Counted from the first letter of the stretch, positions 1 through 7,779 are shown. The stretch is 44,565 nucleotides of DNA from JBMHDN01 sp049889355 (GCA_049889355.1 JBMHDN010000054.1:1-44565), one strand, 5' to 3'. The notes: generated from the sequence alone by a model not told the origin. A program made the numbers and translations.

Positions 1-696
1 ATTGCCGGTGGTGAAGCAGGCATGGCGCATTTTATTGCCCAATTTGGTCCAGCTTTGAAATGGCCTTGGACCAAATTGATGGATGTCCCTGAATTGACCG
101 ATGAACTGGTCCAACAAATTGCAGATCAGTCAGATGATCAGTCAGGTCATCATTCAATCCGCGCATTAGAACGCCTGCGTGATAATAATCTGGTCGCAAT
201 GATGCGCGCCCTCAAACAGCAAGACAGTGCAGCAGGCAAGCTGATCGCAGCGCATGAAGCAAAGATAAAGCAACAGGCAAAGCCTGCCCGCCATATGCGT
301 ACCATCGCACGTCAGATACCAGTCGATTGGACAGATTATAACGGCCATATGAATGAAAGCCGTTATGGTCAGGTCTTTTCTGATGCGGCAGATAGTTTCT
401 TGATGGCAGTTGGCATGGATGCGGCTTATGTCGATGCTGGCCACAGCTATTTTACCGTAGAAACCAACATCAAATATATGGTCGAGACTCATGCTGGCGA
501 AGGTGTTTTCGTTGAAAGTGAGGTCCTTCTTGCCGAAGGCAAAAAGCTGAAATTATCGCATCAGATGAAGCGGACGCAAGATGGCACATTGCTGGCAAGC
601 TGTGAGCAGTTTTTGCTTCATGTCAGCCTGACAAGCCGCAGCTCTTGCCCGCCTCTCAGCCCGGTTGCCGATAATCTGGCTGCTTTTTCAGATTAA
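1..696 (+). CDS. lcdH: L-carnitine dehydrogenase fused to betainyl-CoA thioesterase (3' part)
   Basis: The gene is cut by the left edge; the frame is open from base 1 and 231 residues are visible. The first ~90 residues match the C-terminal helical domain of the 3-hydroxyacyl-CoA dehydrogenase-like carnitine dehydrogenase (GGEAGMAHF, then FGPALKWPWTKL). From about residue 100 to 205 there is a hotdog thioesterase of the 4HBT type, with the motif DYNGHMNESRYG. Known family role: NAD-dependent oxidation of L-carnitine to 3-dehydrocarnitine, with the hotdog domain hydrolysing betainyl-CoA to glycine betaine. These activities are separate proteins in some bacteria and fused in many alphaproteobacteria. 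The keto-acid cleavage enzyme that works between the two steps is not visible and would be expected upstream. The next gene starts 31 bases downstream in the same direction, so the two are probably co-transcribed. Confidence 0.85.
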   Translation: MAGGEAGMAHFIAQFGPALKWPWTKLMDVPELTDELVQQIADQSDDQSGHHSIRALERLRDNNLVAMMRALKQQDSAAGKLIAAHEAKIKQQAKPARHMRTIARQIPVDWTDYNGHMNESRYGQVFSDAADSFLMAVGMDAAYVDAGHSYFTVETNIKYMVETHAGEGVFVESEVLLAEGKKLKLSHQMKRTQDGTLLASCEQFLLHVSLTSRSSCPPLSPVADNLAAFSD

Positions 697-727
697 ATTG
701 ATATCCGTTTCATAAAGGAGTGAGGCC

Positions 728-1888
728 ATGCATTTTGGGCTAAGCGAAGAACAGCAGATGATCGTCGACACTGTGCGTAGTTTTGTTGAAAACGAGATTT
801 ATCCTTATGAAGATGAGGTGGAGCGCACAGGTGAAGTCCCAGAACATATTGCCGAAGCGATAAAGGCAAAAACACAAGAATTGGGCTTTTATGCGTGTAA
901 TTTCCCGGAATCCGTTGGTGGGGCAGGCCTCAGCCATCTGGAATTTGCGCTGGTGGAACGTGAATTAGGGCGCGGGTCGATGGCCCTCACCCATTTCTTT
1001 GGCCGGCCTCAAAATATCCTGATGGCATGCGAAGGCGACCAGATTGAGCGCTATTTAATGCCAGCCGTGCGCGGCGAGAAAATGGATGCGCTGGCTATGA
1101 CAGAGCCAGATGCAGGCTCTGATGTGCGCTCAATGAAATGTAGTGCTGTGCGTGATGGCGGTGATTGGGTGCTTAATGGCAGCAAGCATTTCATCTCAGG
1201 GGCTGAACATGCTGATTTTGTAATCGTCTTTGTCGCGACAGGCGAGGATGATACCCCGCGTGGTCCCAAAAAGCGGATCACCACCTTCCTTGTAGATCGC
1301 GGTACACCAGGCTTTACCATTCGTGAAGGCTATCAGTCTGTCAGCCATCGCGGCTATAAAAACATGATCTTAGAATTTGATGATTGCCGACTGCCAGATG
1401 CACAAGTGTTAGGCGAAGTAGATGGCGGTTTTGAGGTGATGAATACCTGGCTCTATGCCACCCGCATCACAGTCGCAGCGATGAGTGTCGGGCGGGCTCG
1501 GCGCTGTTTTGACTATGCGCTAGATTACAGTGCAACTCGCAAACAATTTGGCCAGCCTATCGGTAAATTTCAGGGGGTGAGCTTCCAGCTTGCCGATATG
1601 CTTACCGAAATTGATGCGGCAGATTATCTGACCCTTGCATCAGCCTGGCGTCTGGATGAAGGCATGCCGGCCAACCGAGAAATTGCCTCTGCCAAGCTCT
1701 ATGCCACCGAGATGCTGGCCCGCGTGACAGATACCACACTCCAGATTCATGGCGGCATGGGGCTGATGAGCGATTATCCGATTGAGCGGTTCTGGCGAGA
1801 TGCACGTGTTGAGCGGATTTGGGATGGCACATCAGAAATCCAGCGCCATATCATCAGCCGTGATTTGCTGCGTCCACTTGGTGCCTAG
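728..1888 (+). CDS. acyl-CoA dehydrogenase, probably acting on gamma-butyrobetainyl-CoA
   Basis: This is a full-length FAD acyl-CoA dehydrogenase of 386 residues. It has an N-terminal helical domain (LSEEQQMIVDTVRSF), the middle-domain signature AMTEPDAGSDVRS near residue 120, and a C-terminal domain with RKQFGQPIG and QIHGGMGLMSDYPIERFWRD. The start follows an AAGGAG site 4-5 bases upstream of the ATG. Family role: alpha,beta-dehydrogenation of an acyl-CoA with electrons passed to ETF. Its place between carnitine dehydrogenase and CaiD suggests gamma-butyrobetainyl-CoA to crotonobetainyl-CoA, which is inference. The residue at the usual catalytic-base position of MCAD-type enzymes is Asp366 (IWDGTSEIQR) instead of Glu. 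It is not a close CaiA orthologue, because CaiA carries the Glu at the alternative position and this protein has Thr there. Confidence 0.75.
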   Translation: MHFGLSEEQQMIVDTVRSFVENEIYPYEDEVERTGEVPEHIAEAIKAKTQELGFYACNFPESVGGAGLSHLEFALVERELGRGSMALTHFFGRPQNILMACEGDQIERYLMPAVRGEKMDALAMTEPDAGSDVRSMKCSAVRDGGDWVLNGSKHFISGAEHADFVIVFVATGEDDTPRGPKKRITTFLVDRGTPGFTIREGYQSVSHRGYKNMILEFDDCRLPDAQVLGEVDGGFEVMNTWLYATRITVAAMSVGRARRCFDYALDYSATRKQFGQPIGKFQGVSFQLADMLTEIDAADYLTLASAWRLDEGMPANREIASAKLYATEMLARVTDTTLQIHGGMGLMSDYPIERFWRDARVERIWDGTSEIQRHIISRDLLRPLGA

Positions 1889-1934
1889 CCGCCTCATTCG
1901 GCCTGTGTAAATATTCATTTAAGGGGCGTGTGTC

Positions 1935-3965
1935 ATGACTGCAGATTTGGAACGTCTGTTAAACCCTGCCAGCATGGCGGTCATTGGTGGCGGTGTCTGG
2001 GGGCGGTCAGTGATCCGCGAATGCCGCAAATTAGGGTTCAAGGGTGAGATATTTGTCGTTCATCCAAAAGCAGATGAAGTGGAAGGGCTGACACCCTATC
2101 GCCATGTAGATGATTTGCCGATTGCACCAGATGCCAGCTTCATTGGGGTGAATCGCGAAGCTACGATTGAGGTGGTAGGTGGCCTTAGCGCAAAGGGAGC
2201 TGGCGGGGCGGTCTGCTTTGCCTCTGGCTTTTTAGAAGCAGATGCAGAAGATGCTGATGGTGCGGCCTTACAAGAGGCCTTGATTGAGGCAGCAGGGGAT
2301 ATGCCCTTTATCGGCCCGAACTGTTATGGATTTGTGAATTATCTGGACCAGTTTTGTATCTGGCCAGATCAGCATGGCGGCAAGCCTGTGTCCTCTGGTG
2401 TTGCAATTGTGACCCAGAGCTCAAACATCATGATTAACCTGACCATGCAGGCACGTGGCTTGCCGATTGCCTATGCAATGACCGCGGGCAATCAAGCCCA
2501 GACCAGCCTTAGCGCGCTAGGTCGCACGGTTCTGTCTGATCCACGTGTCACCGCCCTTGGTCTGCATATTGAGGGGATTGGCGATATCGCTGATTTCGAA
2601 GCGCTGGCCAACATGGCAGCTGATTTGGGCAAGCCGATTGTAGCGGTAAAGGTGGGGCGTTCAGATCAGGCGCAGGCCGCCACCATTTCGCATACAGCTT
2701 CGCTGGCTGGCAGTGATGCTGGTGCAGATGCGCTGCTTAAACGCCTTGGTGTTGGCCGGGCTGATAGCTTGTCTGAAATGATGGAAGTGCTGAAAATCCT
2801 ACATTGTGCCGGCCCGCTGACCGGCCGTGCGATTGCCTCCATGTCTTGCTCAGGTGGTGAGGCTTCACTGATGGCTGATTTGGCGCATCTGTCGGCTAAG
2901 CCTTTTTCTTTCCCGCCATTAGATGACGGCCAAAAAGAGGGGTTGCGTGCCGCCCTTGGTGCGCGTGTTGCATTGGCCAATCCGCTGGATTATCACACCT
3001 ATATCTGGGGTGATGTGAAGGGCATGGCAGATGCCTTTACCGCCATGGTCGCAGGGCCAGTTGATATGGGCGTGATTGTGGTGGATTTTCCGCGCGAAGA
3101 CAGGTGCGATCCGAGTGCCTGGATGTGTGTGATAGAAGCTGCTGGCATCGCGCAATCACGCTGTCAAAAACCGGTGGCTTTGCTCTCATCACTTGTTGAA
3201 AATATGCCAGAAGCATTAGCGGAAACCGCCATGCAAAAAGGTCTTATCGCCTTATCTGGCATGTCAGAGGGGCTGGCGGCCATTTCAATAGCTGCAGAGC
3301 TGGGCCGCAGAAGTGATGTTGAGCCTGTTTGGCAGGTGCCGGCGCTCGAAACCCCTATCATGCTCGATGAAGCCACATCAAAACATCTGCTCGCCCCCTT
3401 TGGGCTAGATATTCCAAGGCATATTCAGATTGAGGCTGGCCAGCTCCCGGCCGAACTGCCTTTTGATTTCCCGGTGGTGCTCAAGGCCATGGGCCTGGCG
3501 CATAAATCCGAGATGGGCGGTGTGCGTATTGGCCTCAAAAACCGAGCAGAACTGGAACAGGCGATGGCTGAGATGGACCAGCCGCGCTATCTGATAGAGG
3601 AGATGGTGGGCGAGGGCATCGCAGAATTACTGGTGGGAATTGTGGCTGATCCAGCTCATGGCTATGTACTGACCATGGGTGCTGGCGGGGTACTCACCGA
3701 ATTATTGGCTGATACGGTAAGCCTTGTTTTGCCTGTTGATGAGCGCGCTATCAACACAGCACTCTCATCTTTGAAAATGGCACCTCTTTTGGCAGGCTAT
3801 CGTGGCAAGCCAGCAGCAGATATGCGCGCAATGACTAAGGCTATTCTTGCGCTGCAATCTTGTGTTTATGCGCATAAAAATATCACTGAGATTGAAATAA
3901 ACCCGCTTATTATAACACCGAGCCGAGCGGTGGCAGTAGACGCGCTGATCCGAAAAGGAGAATGA
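1935..3965 (+). CDS. acyl-CoA synthetase, NDP-forming (CoA-binding, ligase and ATP-grasp domains)
   Basis: The 676-residue protein has the single-chain ADP-forming acetyl-CoA synthetase layout: an N-terminal CoA-binding Rossmann domain (MAVIGGGVWGRSV, residues 14-26), succinyl-CoA-ligase-like domains to about residue 455, and a C-terminal ATP-grasp domain from about 460. The phospho-histidine is visible as His253 in ISHTASLAGSD. Family reaction: carboxylate + CoA + ATP to acyl-CoA + ADP + phosphate. Here the likely substrates are carnitine, crotonobetaine or gamma-butyrobetaine. It could thus supply the CoA thioesters that an AMP-forming ligase (CaiC) or CoA-transferase (CaiB) makes elsewhere; neither of those is in the window. 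It lies 46 bases after the dehydrogenase and 3 bases before caiD. The substrate is inferred from context only. Confidence 0.75.
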   Translation: MTADLERLLNPASMAVIGGGVWGRSVIRECRKLGFKGEIFVVHPKADEVEGLTPYRHVDDLPIAPDASFIGVNREATIEVVGGLSAKGAGGAVCFASGFLEADAEDADGAALQEALIEAAGDMPFIGPNCYGFVNYLDQFCIWPDQHGGKPVSSGVAIVTQSSNIMINLTMQARGLPIAYAMTAGNQAQTSLSALGRTVLSDPRVTALGLHIEGIGDIADFEALANMAADLGKPIVAVKVGRSDQAQAATISHTASLAGSDAGADALLKRLGVGRADSLSEMMEVLKILHCAGPLTGRAIASMSCSGGEASLMADLAHLSAKPFSFPPLDDGQKEGLRAALGARVALANPLDYHTYIWGDVKGMADAFTAMVAGPVDMGVIVVDFPREDRCDPSAWMCVIEAAGIAQSRCQKPVALLSSLVENMPEALAETAMQKGLIALSGMSEGLAAISIAAELGRRSDVEPVWQVPALETPIMLDEATSKHLLAPFGLDIPRHIQIEAGQLPAELPFDFPVVLKAMGLAHKSEMGGVRIGLKNRAELEQAMAEMDQPRYLIEEMVGEGIAELLVGIVADPAHGYVLTMGAGGVLTELLADTVSLVLPVDERAINTALSSLKMAPLLAGYRGKPAADMRAMTKAILALQSCVYAHKNITEIEINPLIITPSRAVAVDALIRKGE

Positions 3966-3968
3966 GAA

Positions 3969-4751
3969 ATGTCTGATCCGATTAAAGTAACCAAAAATGG
4001 TCACATCTTAGAGGTGATCATTGATCGCCCAAAGGCCAATGCCATTGATTTGGCAACCAGCCGTATCATGGGCGAGATTTTTCGTGATTTCAGAGATGAT
4101 CCGGATTTGCGTGTCGCTATCCTTGGCGCAGCTGGTGAGAAATTCTTCTCAGCTGGATGGGATTTAAAAGCAGCTGCCGAAGGCGATGCGGTAGATGGTG
4201 ATTATGGTGTTGGCGGCTTTGGCGGACTTCAGGAATTGCCGCATCTGAACAAGCCGGTGATTTGTGCAGTGAACGGCATATGCTGTGGCGGTGGTCTGGA
4301 AATGGCTTTATCTTGTGATATGATTCTCGCTGCAGAACATGCCAGCTTTGCCTTACCTGAGATTCGCTCAGGCACAGTGGCAGATGCAGCCTCTATTAAA
4401 TTGCCAAAACGCATCCCCTATCATATCGCGATGGATATGTTGCTCACCGGTCGCTGGATTGATGCAGAAGAAGCCGCACGCTGGGGGCTGATAAACCAGA
4501 TTCATCCCGCCGATCAGCTGATGGATAAAGCGCGCGAGCTGGCTCAATTATTGGCTTCTGGTCCGCCTTTGGTCTATGCCGCCATCAAAGAGGTGGTGCG
4601 CAATGCAGAAGATATGAAGTTTCAAGATGCGCTCAATAAAATCACTAAGAGCCAGTTTGCAACGGTGGAAAAGCTCTATAATTCAGAAGATCAGCTAGAA
4701 GGTGCCCGCGCCTTCGCCGAAAAACGTGATCCTGTCTGGAAAGGGCGCTAG
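3969..4751 (+). CDS. caiD: carnitinyl-CoA dehydratase (crotonobetainyl-CoA hydratase)
   Basis: This crotonase-superfamily protein of 260 residues closely follows E. coli CaiD as I recall it: DRPKANAID near the N-terminus, the stretch GEKFFSAGWDLKAAAEG (residues 56-72) and the C-terminus FAEKRDPVWKGR. Both catalytic glutamates of the family are present, Glu111 in GGGLEMA and Glu131 in ALPEIRSG. The oxyanion-hole region differs from E. coli (GTVADAASIKLPKRIPYH), a variant I associate with alphaproteobacterial homologues. Role: reversible hydration of crotonobetainyl-CoA to L-carnityl-CoA in the cytoplasm. It begins 3 bases after the acyl-CoA synthetase stop, with GGAG 6 bases before the ATG, and is the last gene of the operon. 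Confidence 0.9.
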   Translation: MSDPIKVTKNGHILEVIIDRPKANAIDLATSRIMGEIFRDFRDDPDLRVAILGAAGEKFFSAGWDLKAAAEGDAVDGDYGVGGFGGLQELPHLNKPVICAVNGICCGGGLEMALSCDMILAAEHASFALPEIRSGTVADAASIKLPKRIPYHIAMDMLLTGRWIDAEEAARWGLINQIHPADQLMDKARELAQLLASGPPLVYAAIKEVVRNAEDMKFQDALNKITKSQFATVEKLYNSEDQLEGARAFAEKRDPVWKGR

Positions 4752-4767
4752 CAGAGCTGGTTTTTAC

Positions 4768-4790
4768 CTCTGTGGCTTCAGAGTTTTCTT
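4768..4790 (+). terminator. possible rho-independent terminator of the carnitine operon
   Basis: CTCTG (4768-4772) pairs with CAGAG (4779-4783) around a 6-base loop, followed by TTTTCTT. The stem is only five pairs, so termination may be weak. Its position 16 bases after the caiD stop and immediately before a promoter-like TTGACA supports the call. Confidence 0.4.
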
Positions 4791-4815
4791 GACAGGCTAA
4801 TAGGGGAGCTATAGA
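4789..4815 (+). promoter_or_regulatory. sigma70-type promoter for the riboswitch-controlled metal transporter
   Basis: A perfect -35 hexamer TTGACA lies at 4789-4794 and a TATAGA -10 at 4810-4815, with a short 15-base spacer. Initiation about 7 bases downstream would fall at about 4822, exactly at the first paired base of the riboswitch P1 stem (4823). That fit is the main support, since the spacer is shorter than the usual 17. Confidence 0.5.
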
Positions 4816-4822
4816 CCTAACC

Positions 4823-5023
4823 CATTGGTGACCGAGGCGCTGAGCCGAGGTATAATAGGGAATCCGGCACGCCTTTATCCTTTATAAAAGCAAATCCGGA
4901 GCTGTGCCCGCAACTGTGATTGGTTGATGCATATCCTTTAGCCACTGGCGCGTCATATATGACATGAAAGGCGCTGGGAAGGCGGTATGTGTCCAAAGCC
5001 ATAAGCCAGGAAACCTGCCAATG
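4823..5023 (+). promoter_or_regulatory. cobalamin riboswitch (adenosylcobalamin aptamer)
   Basis: All the conserved blocks of the cobalamin aptamer are present in order: AATAGGGAATCCGG (4854-4867), GCTGTGCCCGCAACTGT (4901-4917), GCCACTGG (4941-4948), GGGAAGG (4976-4982) and the B12 box AAGCCAGGAAACCTGCC (5003-5019). The closing P1 stem is CATTGG (4823-4828) with CCAATG (5018-5023). The element lies directly upstream of a small membrane peptide and a ZnuCBA-like transporter and should shut them down when cobalamin is plentiful. No clear terminator follows. The expression platform more likely acts on translation, because a strand that can pair with the end of the B12 box (GGCGGGT, 5041-5047) lies just before the ribosome site of the 5067 gene. 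Confidence 0.93.
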
Positions 5024-5066
5024 CGTTTTAACCTTGTTGGGGCGGGTGTCCCCTGATGGAGCATTT

Positions 5067-5246
5067 ATGGCTGATAACTCTGTACAATCACCACCGGTAT
5101 CCTCACTTGCGACCGGTTCTTTTCCCAACAAAACAGAAAAAACTGAATATGACATCACCGCGCTGAGCACCATCAATGCGTGCCAGTTGGCGATGATTGC
5201 CTCGGTGCCGATTTGGGGATTAATCAGCTATATTCTATTGGGCTGA
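5067..5246 (+). CDS. 59-residue predicted single-span membrane protein, first gene after the riboswitch
   Basis: I do not recognise this family. The protein has a polar, Ser/Pro/Thr-rich N-terminal half (residues 1-35) and one hydrophobic segment from about residue 40 to 58, with IASVPIWGLISYILLG at the very C-terminus. I chose the ATG at 5067 because TGGAG (5058-5062) precedes it; the in-frame ATG at 4989 lies inside the aptamer and would add residues translated from the B12 box. The gene is 37 bases upstream of the ATPase and shares the riboswitch. Small membrane partners are known for some cobalt and nickel transporters (CbtB, CbiN), but I see no CbtB histidine signature and no CbiN similarity. 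A transporter accessory role is only a guess from position. Confidence 0.6.
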   Translation: MADNSVQSPPVSSLATGSFPNKTEKTEYDITALSTINACQLAMIASVPIWGLISYILLG

Positions 5247-5283
5247 CACGCTCGATTTGTGCCTATAAAACTGTGTTAATGCG

Positions 5284-6030
5284 ATGATCAGAGCTGATAA
5301 TATTACGCTCGGCTACAAGGGTACACCCTTGGTCTCAGGGGTGAATTTTACCCTTGAGCGGGGCAAGGTCTGCGCAGTTATTGGTCATAATGGCTCTGGC
5401 AAATCAACATTGGTGCGCACATTGATGGGATTACAGCCACCATTGGCCGGCCGCTTTCATTGGCAGACAAATGCTAGCTGCGAGATGGCTTATCTAGGGC
5501 AAAGTGCTGATTTGGATAATCAGTTTCCGATGCGTGTAAAAGATGCTGTGGCGATGGGGGCGTGGAAAAATCTTGGTTTGCGTTCCTCTATTAATGCCCA
5601 GAAATCAGCTAAAATTGATCAGGCATTGGCACGGACAGGGCTGACAGGCATGGCAAACAGGCCGCTCTATGAATGTTCGTCTGGTCAGCTGCAACGCTGT
5701 TTTTTTGCGCGTGCGATTGTTCAAGATGCGCCTTTGATTCTGCTTGATGAACCTTTTTCAGCGATTGACCAGCAAACGCAGAGCAATCTGGTTAAGATTG
5801 TCAAAGAATGGCGAGATGAGGGTAGGGCCTTACTGATTGTCTTGCACGATATCTCCACGGTTATGGGGCTAGCTGATAGCTGTCTGTTGCTCGGTGATGG
5901 CCGGGCAAGCTTTGGGGCATCACAAGAGGTGCTGACCACAGATAATCTGCTCACCCACCATTATCTGACTGATCAGCAAGCTGAATGGCTGTCTCTTTTG
6001 AACAGCAAAGAGGGCGCGCAAAATGTTTGA
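5284..6030 (+). CDS. metal ABC transporter ATPase, ZnuC/MntB type
   Basis: The 248-residue ATP-binding subunit has Walker A GHNGSGKST at 34-42, an ABC signature that departs from LSGGQ (CSSGQLQR, 131-138), Walker B LILLDEP at 151-157, a D-loop SAID and the H-loop His188. Its size and the downstream permease place it in the zinc/manganese/iron ABC-3 transporter family. It powers import by the adjoining permease and binding protein and acts on the cytoplasmic face of the inner membrane. The B12 riboswitch upstream argues for cobalt as substrate, although the family more often moves Zn or Mn. The stop codon overlaps the permease start by 8 bases. No strong Shine-Dalgarno is seen before the ATG. 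Confidence 0.88.
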   Translation: MIRADNITLGYKGTPLVSGVNFTLERGKVCAVIGHNGSGKSTLVRTLMGLQPPLAGRFHWQTNASCEMAYLGQSADLDNQFPMRVKDAVAMGAWKNLGLRSSINAQKSAKIDQALARTGLTGMANRPLYECSSGQLQRCFFARAIVQDAPLILLDEPFSAIDQQTQSNLVKIVKEWRDEGRALLIVLHDISTVMGLADSCLLLGDGRASFGASQEVLTTDNLLTHHYLTDQQAEWLSLLNSKEGAQNV

Positions 6031-6862
6031 GTGGCTCTCTTATGATTTTATGCAGCGTGCTTTGGTGGCCACCTCTATATTGAGTGTGTCTATCGCCCCT
6101 GTTGGTGCTTTTCTGGTGTTGCGGCGCCTGTCTTTGGCCGGTGAGGCGATGGCACATGCGATTGTACCTGGGATTGTGATTGGCTTTGTTGGCTTTGGGC
6201 TCTCTGTTGCGTCGATGATTATCGGCGGGATGATCGCTGGTATCTTGGTCGCTCTTTCCACTAGCTTTCTGGCGCGCCATACCCTGATCAGAGAAGATGC
6301 GTCTCTGGCGTCTTTATATTTGATTGCGCTGGCGTCGGGTATTTTCATCCTTTCAGCTGCTGGTTCTGCCATTCCGCTAAAGAGCTTTTTGTTTGGTTCT
6401 GCCTTGGGGATAGGCAATGATACGCTGATTTTGATTGGGGTTACAGCGACCATCACCTTGCTTAGTTTTGCGGTGATATTGCGCCCTCTGATAACAGCGA
6501 CATTTGACCCGGTGTTCTATGAATCTCAGAGCCGTCGGCCTGCGCTGGTTCAACAATGGTTTATGTTTCTGCTGGTTCTGAACCTGATTGCCGCTTTTAA
6601 GTCGCTCGGCACGTTGATGGCAGTCGGATTGATGATTTTGCCGGCAACAGCGGCCCGCTATTGGGTCTCTACCATCACCCACTATCTGGGCCTGACCTTT
6701 TTATTTGCCTTGGGGAGTTGCTGGATAGGTCTTGTGCTGTCTTTTTATCTCAGCGATGTGCCAACCGGTCCTGCCATTGTGCTGGTAGCTGGGGCCTTAT
6801 TTTTCGTCAGCCTGTTAGTTGCACCTCTTGGCGTGCTCAGAGGTCGTTATGTTCAAAAATGA
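6023..6862 (+). CDS. metal ABC transporter permease, ZnuB type
   Basis: This is an integral membrane protein of 279 residues with about eight hydrophobic stretches, typical of ABC-3 family permeases. The family motif around GEAMAHAIVPGIVIG (residues 40-54) and the conserved LGTLMAVGLMILPATAARYW segment near 194-213 are visible. It would form the inner-membrane channel with the ATPase encoded just upstream; the 8-base overlap implies translational coupling. The binding-protein gene follows after 35 bases. Substrate specificity cannot be read from the permease. Cobalt is inferred from the upstream cobalamin riboswitch and the cob genes that follow. Confidence 0.88.
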   Translation: MFEWLSYDFMQRALVATSILSVSIAPVGAFLVLRRLSLAGEAMAHAIVPGIVIGFVGFGLSVASMIIGGMIAGILVALSTSFLARHTLIREDASLASLYLIALASGIFILSAAGSAIPLKSFLFGSALGIGNDTLILIGVTATITLLSFAVILRPLITATFDPVFYESQSRRPALVQQWFMFLLVLNLIAAFKSLGTLMAVGLMILPATAARYWVSTITHYLGLTFLFALGSCWIGLVLSFYLSDVPTGPAIVLVAGALFFVSLLVAPLGVLRGRYVQK

Positions 6863-6897
6863 ACAGGCAGTTTTGTTAATGAAGTAGGAGTTTTCCC

Positions 6898-7779
6898 GTG
6901 CAAAAAATGAAATCATTAGTTGCCCTGGCGATGGTCTTTCTATGCACATTTGCCAGCCCGGCTTTTGCCAAGCTGAAAATTGTGGCCAGCTTTTCAATCC
7001 TTGGTGATATGGTCGCGCAGGTCGCAGGCGATAAGGCTGATATAACCACCATTGTCGGGCCTGATGCAGATGCCCATCTCTATATGCCAAATGTGAGCGA
7101 TGCCGTTGCGGTTACCGAAGCAGACCTTGTTTTTGTCAATGGTATGGGGTTTGAAACCTGGTCAGACCAGCTGATCAAATCATCAGGGAGCAAAGCGACC
7201 ATCGCGGTTGCAACAGATGGTATTACCCCGCTTTTGGTTGAAGGCGAACTGGATCCGCATGCCTGGAATTCCCTAACTAATGGCATGGTGTATGTGTCAA
7301 ATATCGAAGCTGTACTGTCAGCCGCCAGCCCAGCTGATGCCGCCTATTTTAAGACCAATGCAGATGCTTATCGTAGCCAGCTGAAAGCTTTGCATGAACG
7401 CGCGCTTGCTGAGATTGCCAAATTGCCAGCAGATAAGCGTGTGGTGGTAACCGCCCATGATGCGTTTGGTTATCTGGAATCAGCCTATGGCCTGACCTTT
7501 ATGGCCCCGCAAGGCATCGATACCGAAGCTGAACCCTCTGCCAAAGAACTGGCAGAGCTGATTGCGTTTCTGAATGAGACGGGCGCAGGGGCCCTATTTG
7601 TTGAGAATATCGCAAATGCCGATTTGATTGCGCAGATCTCGCGTGAGACAGGCATTAAAATCGGTGGCCGGATTTATTCAGATGCGCTGTCTGTTAAAGG
7701 CTCGCCTGCAACATCCTATCTTGCCATGTTCAGCCATAATCTTGAGCTTCTAACCACAAGCTTGGCAGCGGCGAAATAA
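6898..7779 (+). CDS. metal ABC transporter substrate-binding protein, ZnuA/TroA type
   Basis: This periplasmic cluster A-I binding protein has 293 residues. The start is GTG with AGGAG 7 bases upstream. A signal peptide (residues 1-24) ends in SPAFA before KLKIVAS. Metal ligands can be aligned from family motifs: His60 (GPDADAHLYMP), His121 (DPHAW), His187 (TAHDAFGYLE) and Asp262 (YSDALS), the His3-Asp set. The long His/Asp/Glu-rich loop typical of dedicated zinc-binding ZnuA proteins is absent. Known role of the family: capture of Zn, Mn, Fe or similar divalent metals for the permease. Given riboswitch control, I infer cobalt. The gene converges with cobS, 19 bases away, with no clear terminator between them. 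Confidence 0.88.
   Translation: MQKMKSLVALAMVFLCTFASPAFAKLKIVASFSILGDMVAQVAGDKADITTIVGPDADAHLYMPNVSDAVAVTEADLVFVNGMGFETWSDQLIKSSGSKATIAVATDGITPLLVEGELDPHAWNSLTNGMVYVSNIEAVLSAASPADAAYFKTNADAYRSQLKALHERALAEIAKLPADKRVVVTAHDAFGYLESAYGLTFMAPQGIDTEAEPSAKELAELIAFLNETGAGALFVENIANADLIAQISRETGIKIGGRIYSDALSVKGSPATSYLAMFSHNLELLTTSLAAAK

Noticed and set aside
728..1888. Naming the acyl-CoA dehydrogenase caiA
   Set aside because: The catalytic-acid arrangement and C-terminus differ from CaiA, so only a general call with a contextual substrate is justified.
4989..5066. N-terminal extension of the 59-residue protein from the ATG at 4989
   Set aside because: The extension is translated from the conserved aptamer and B12 box, and the ATG has no ribosome site; the ATG at 5067 is better placed.
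5056..5165. Short overlapping frame from ATG 5056
   Set aside because: About 36 codons, no hydrophobic or family pattern, and it overlaps the more convincing frame starting at 5067.
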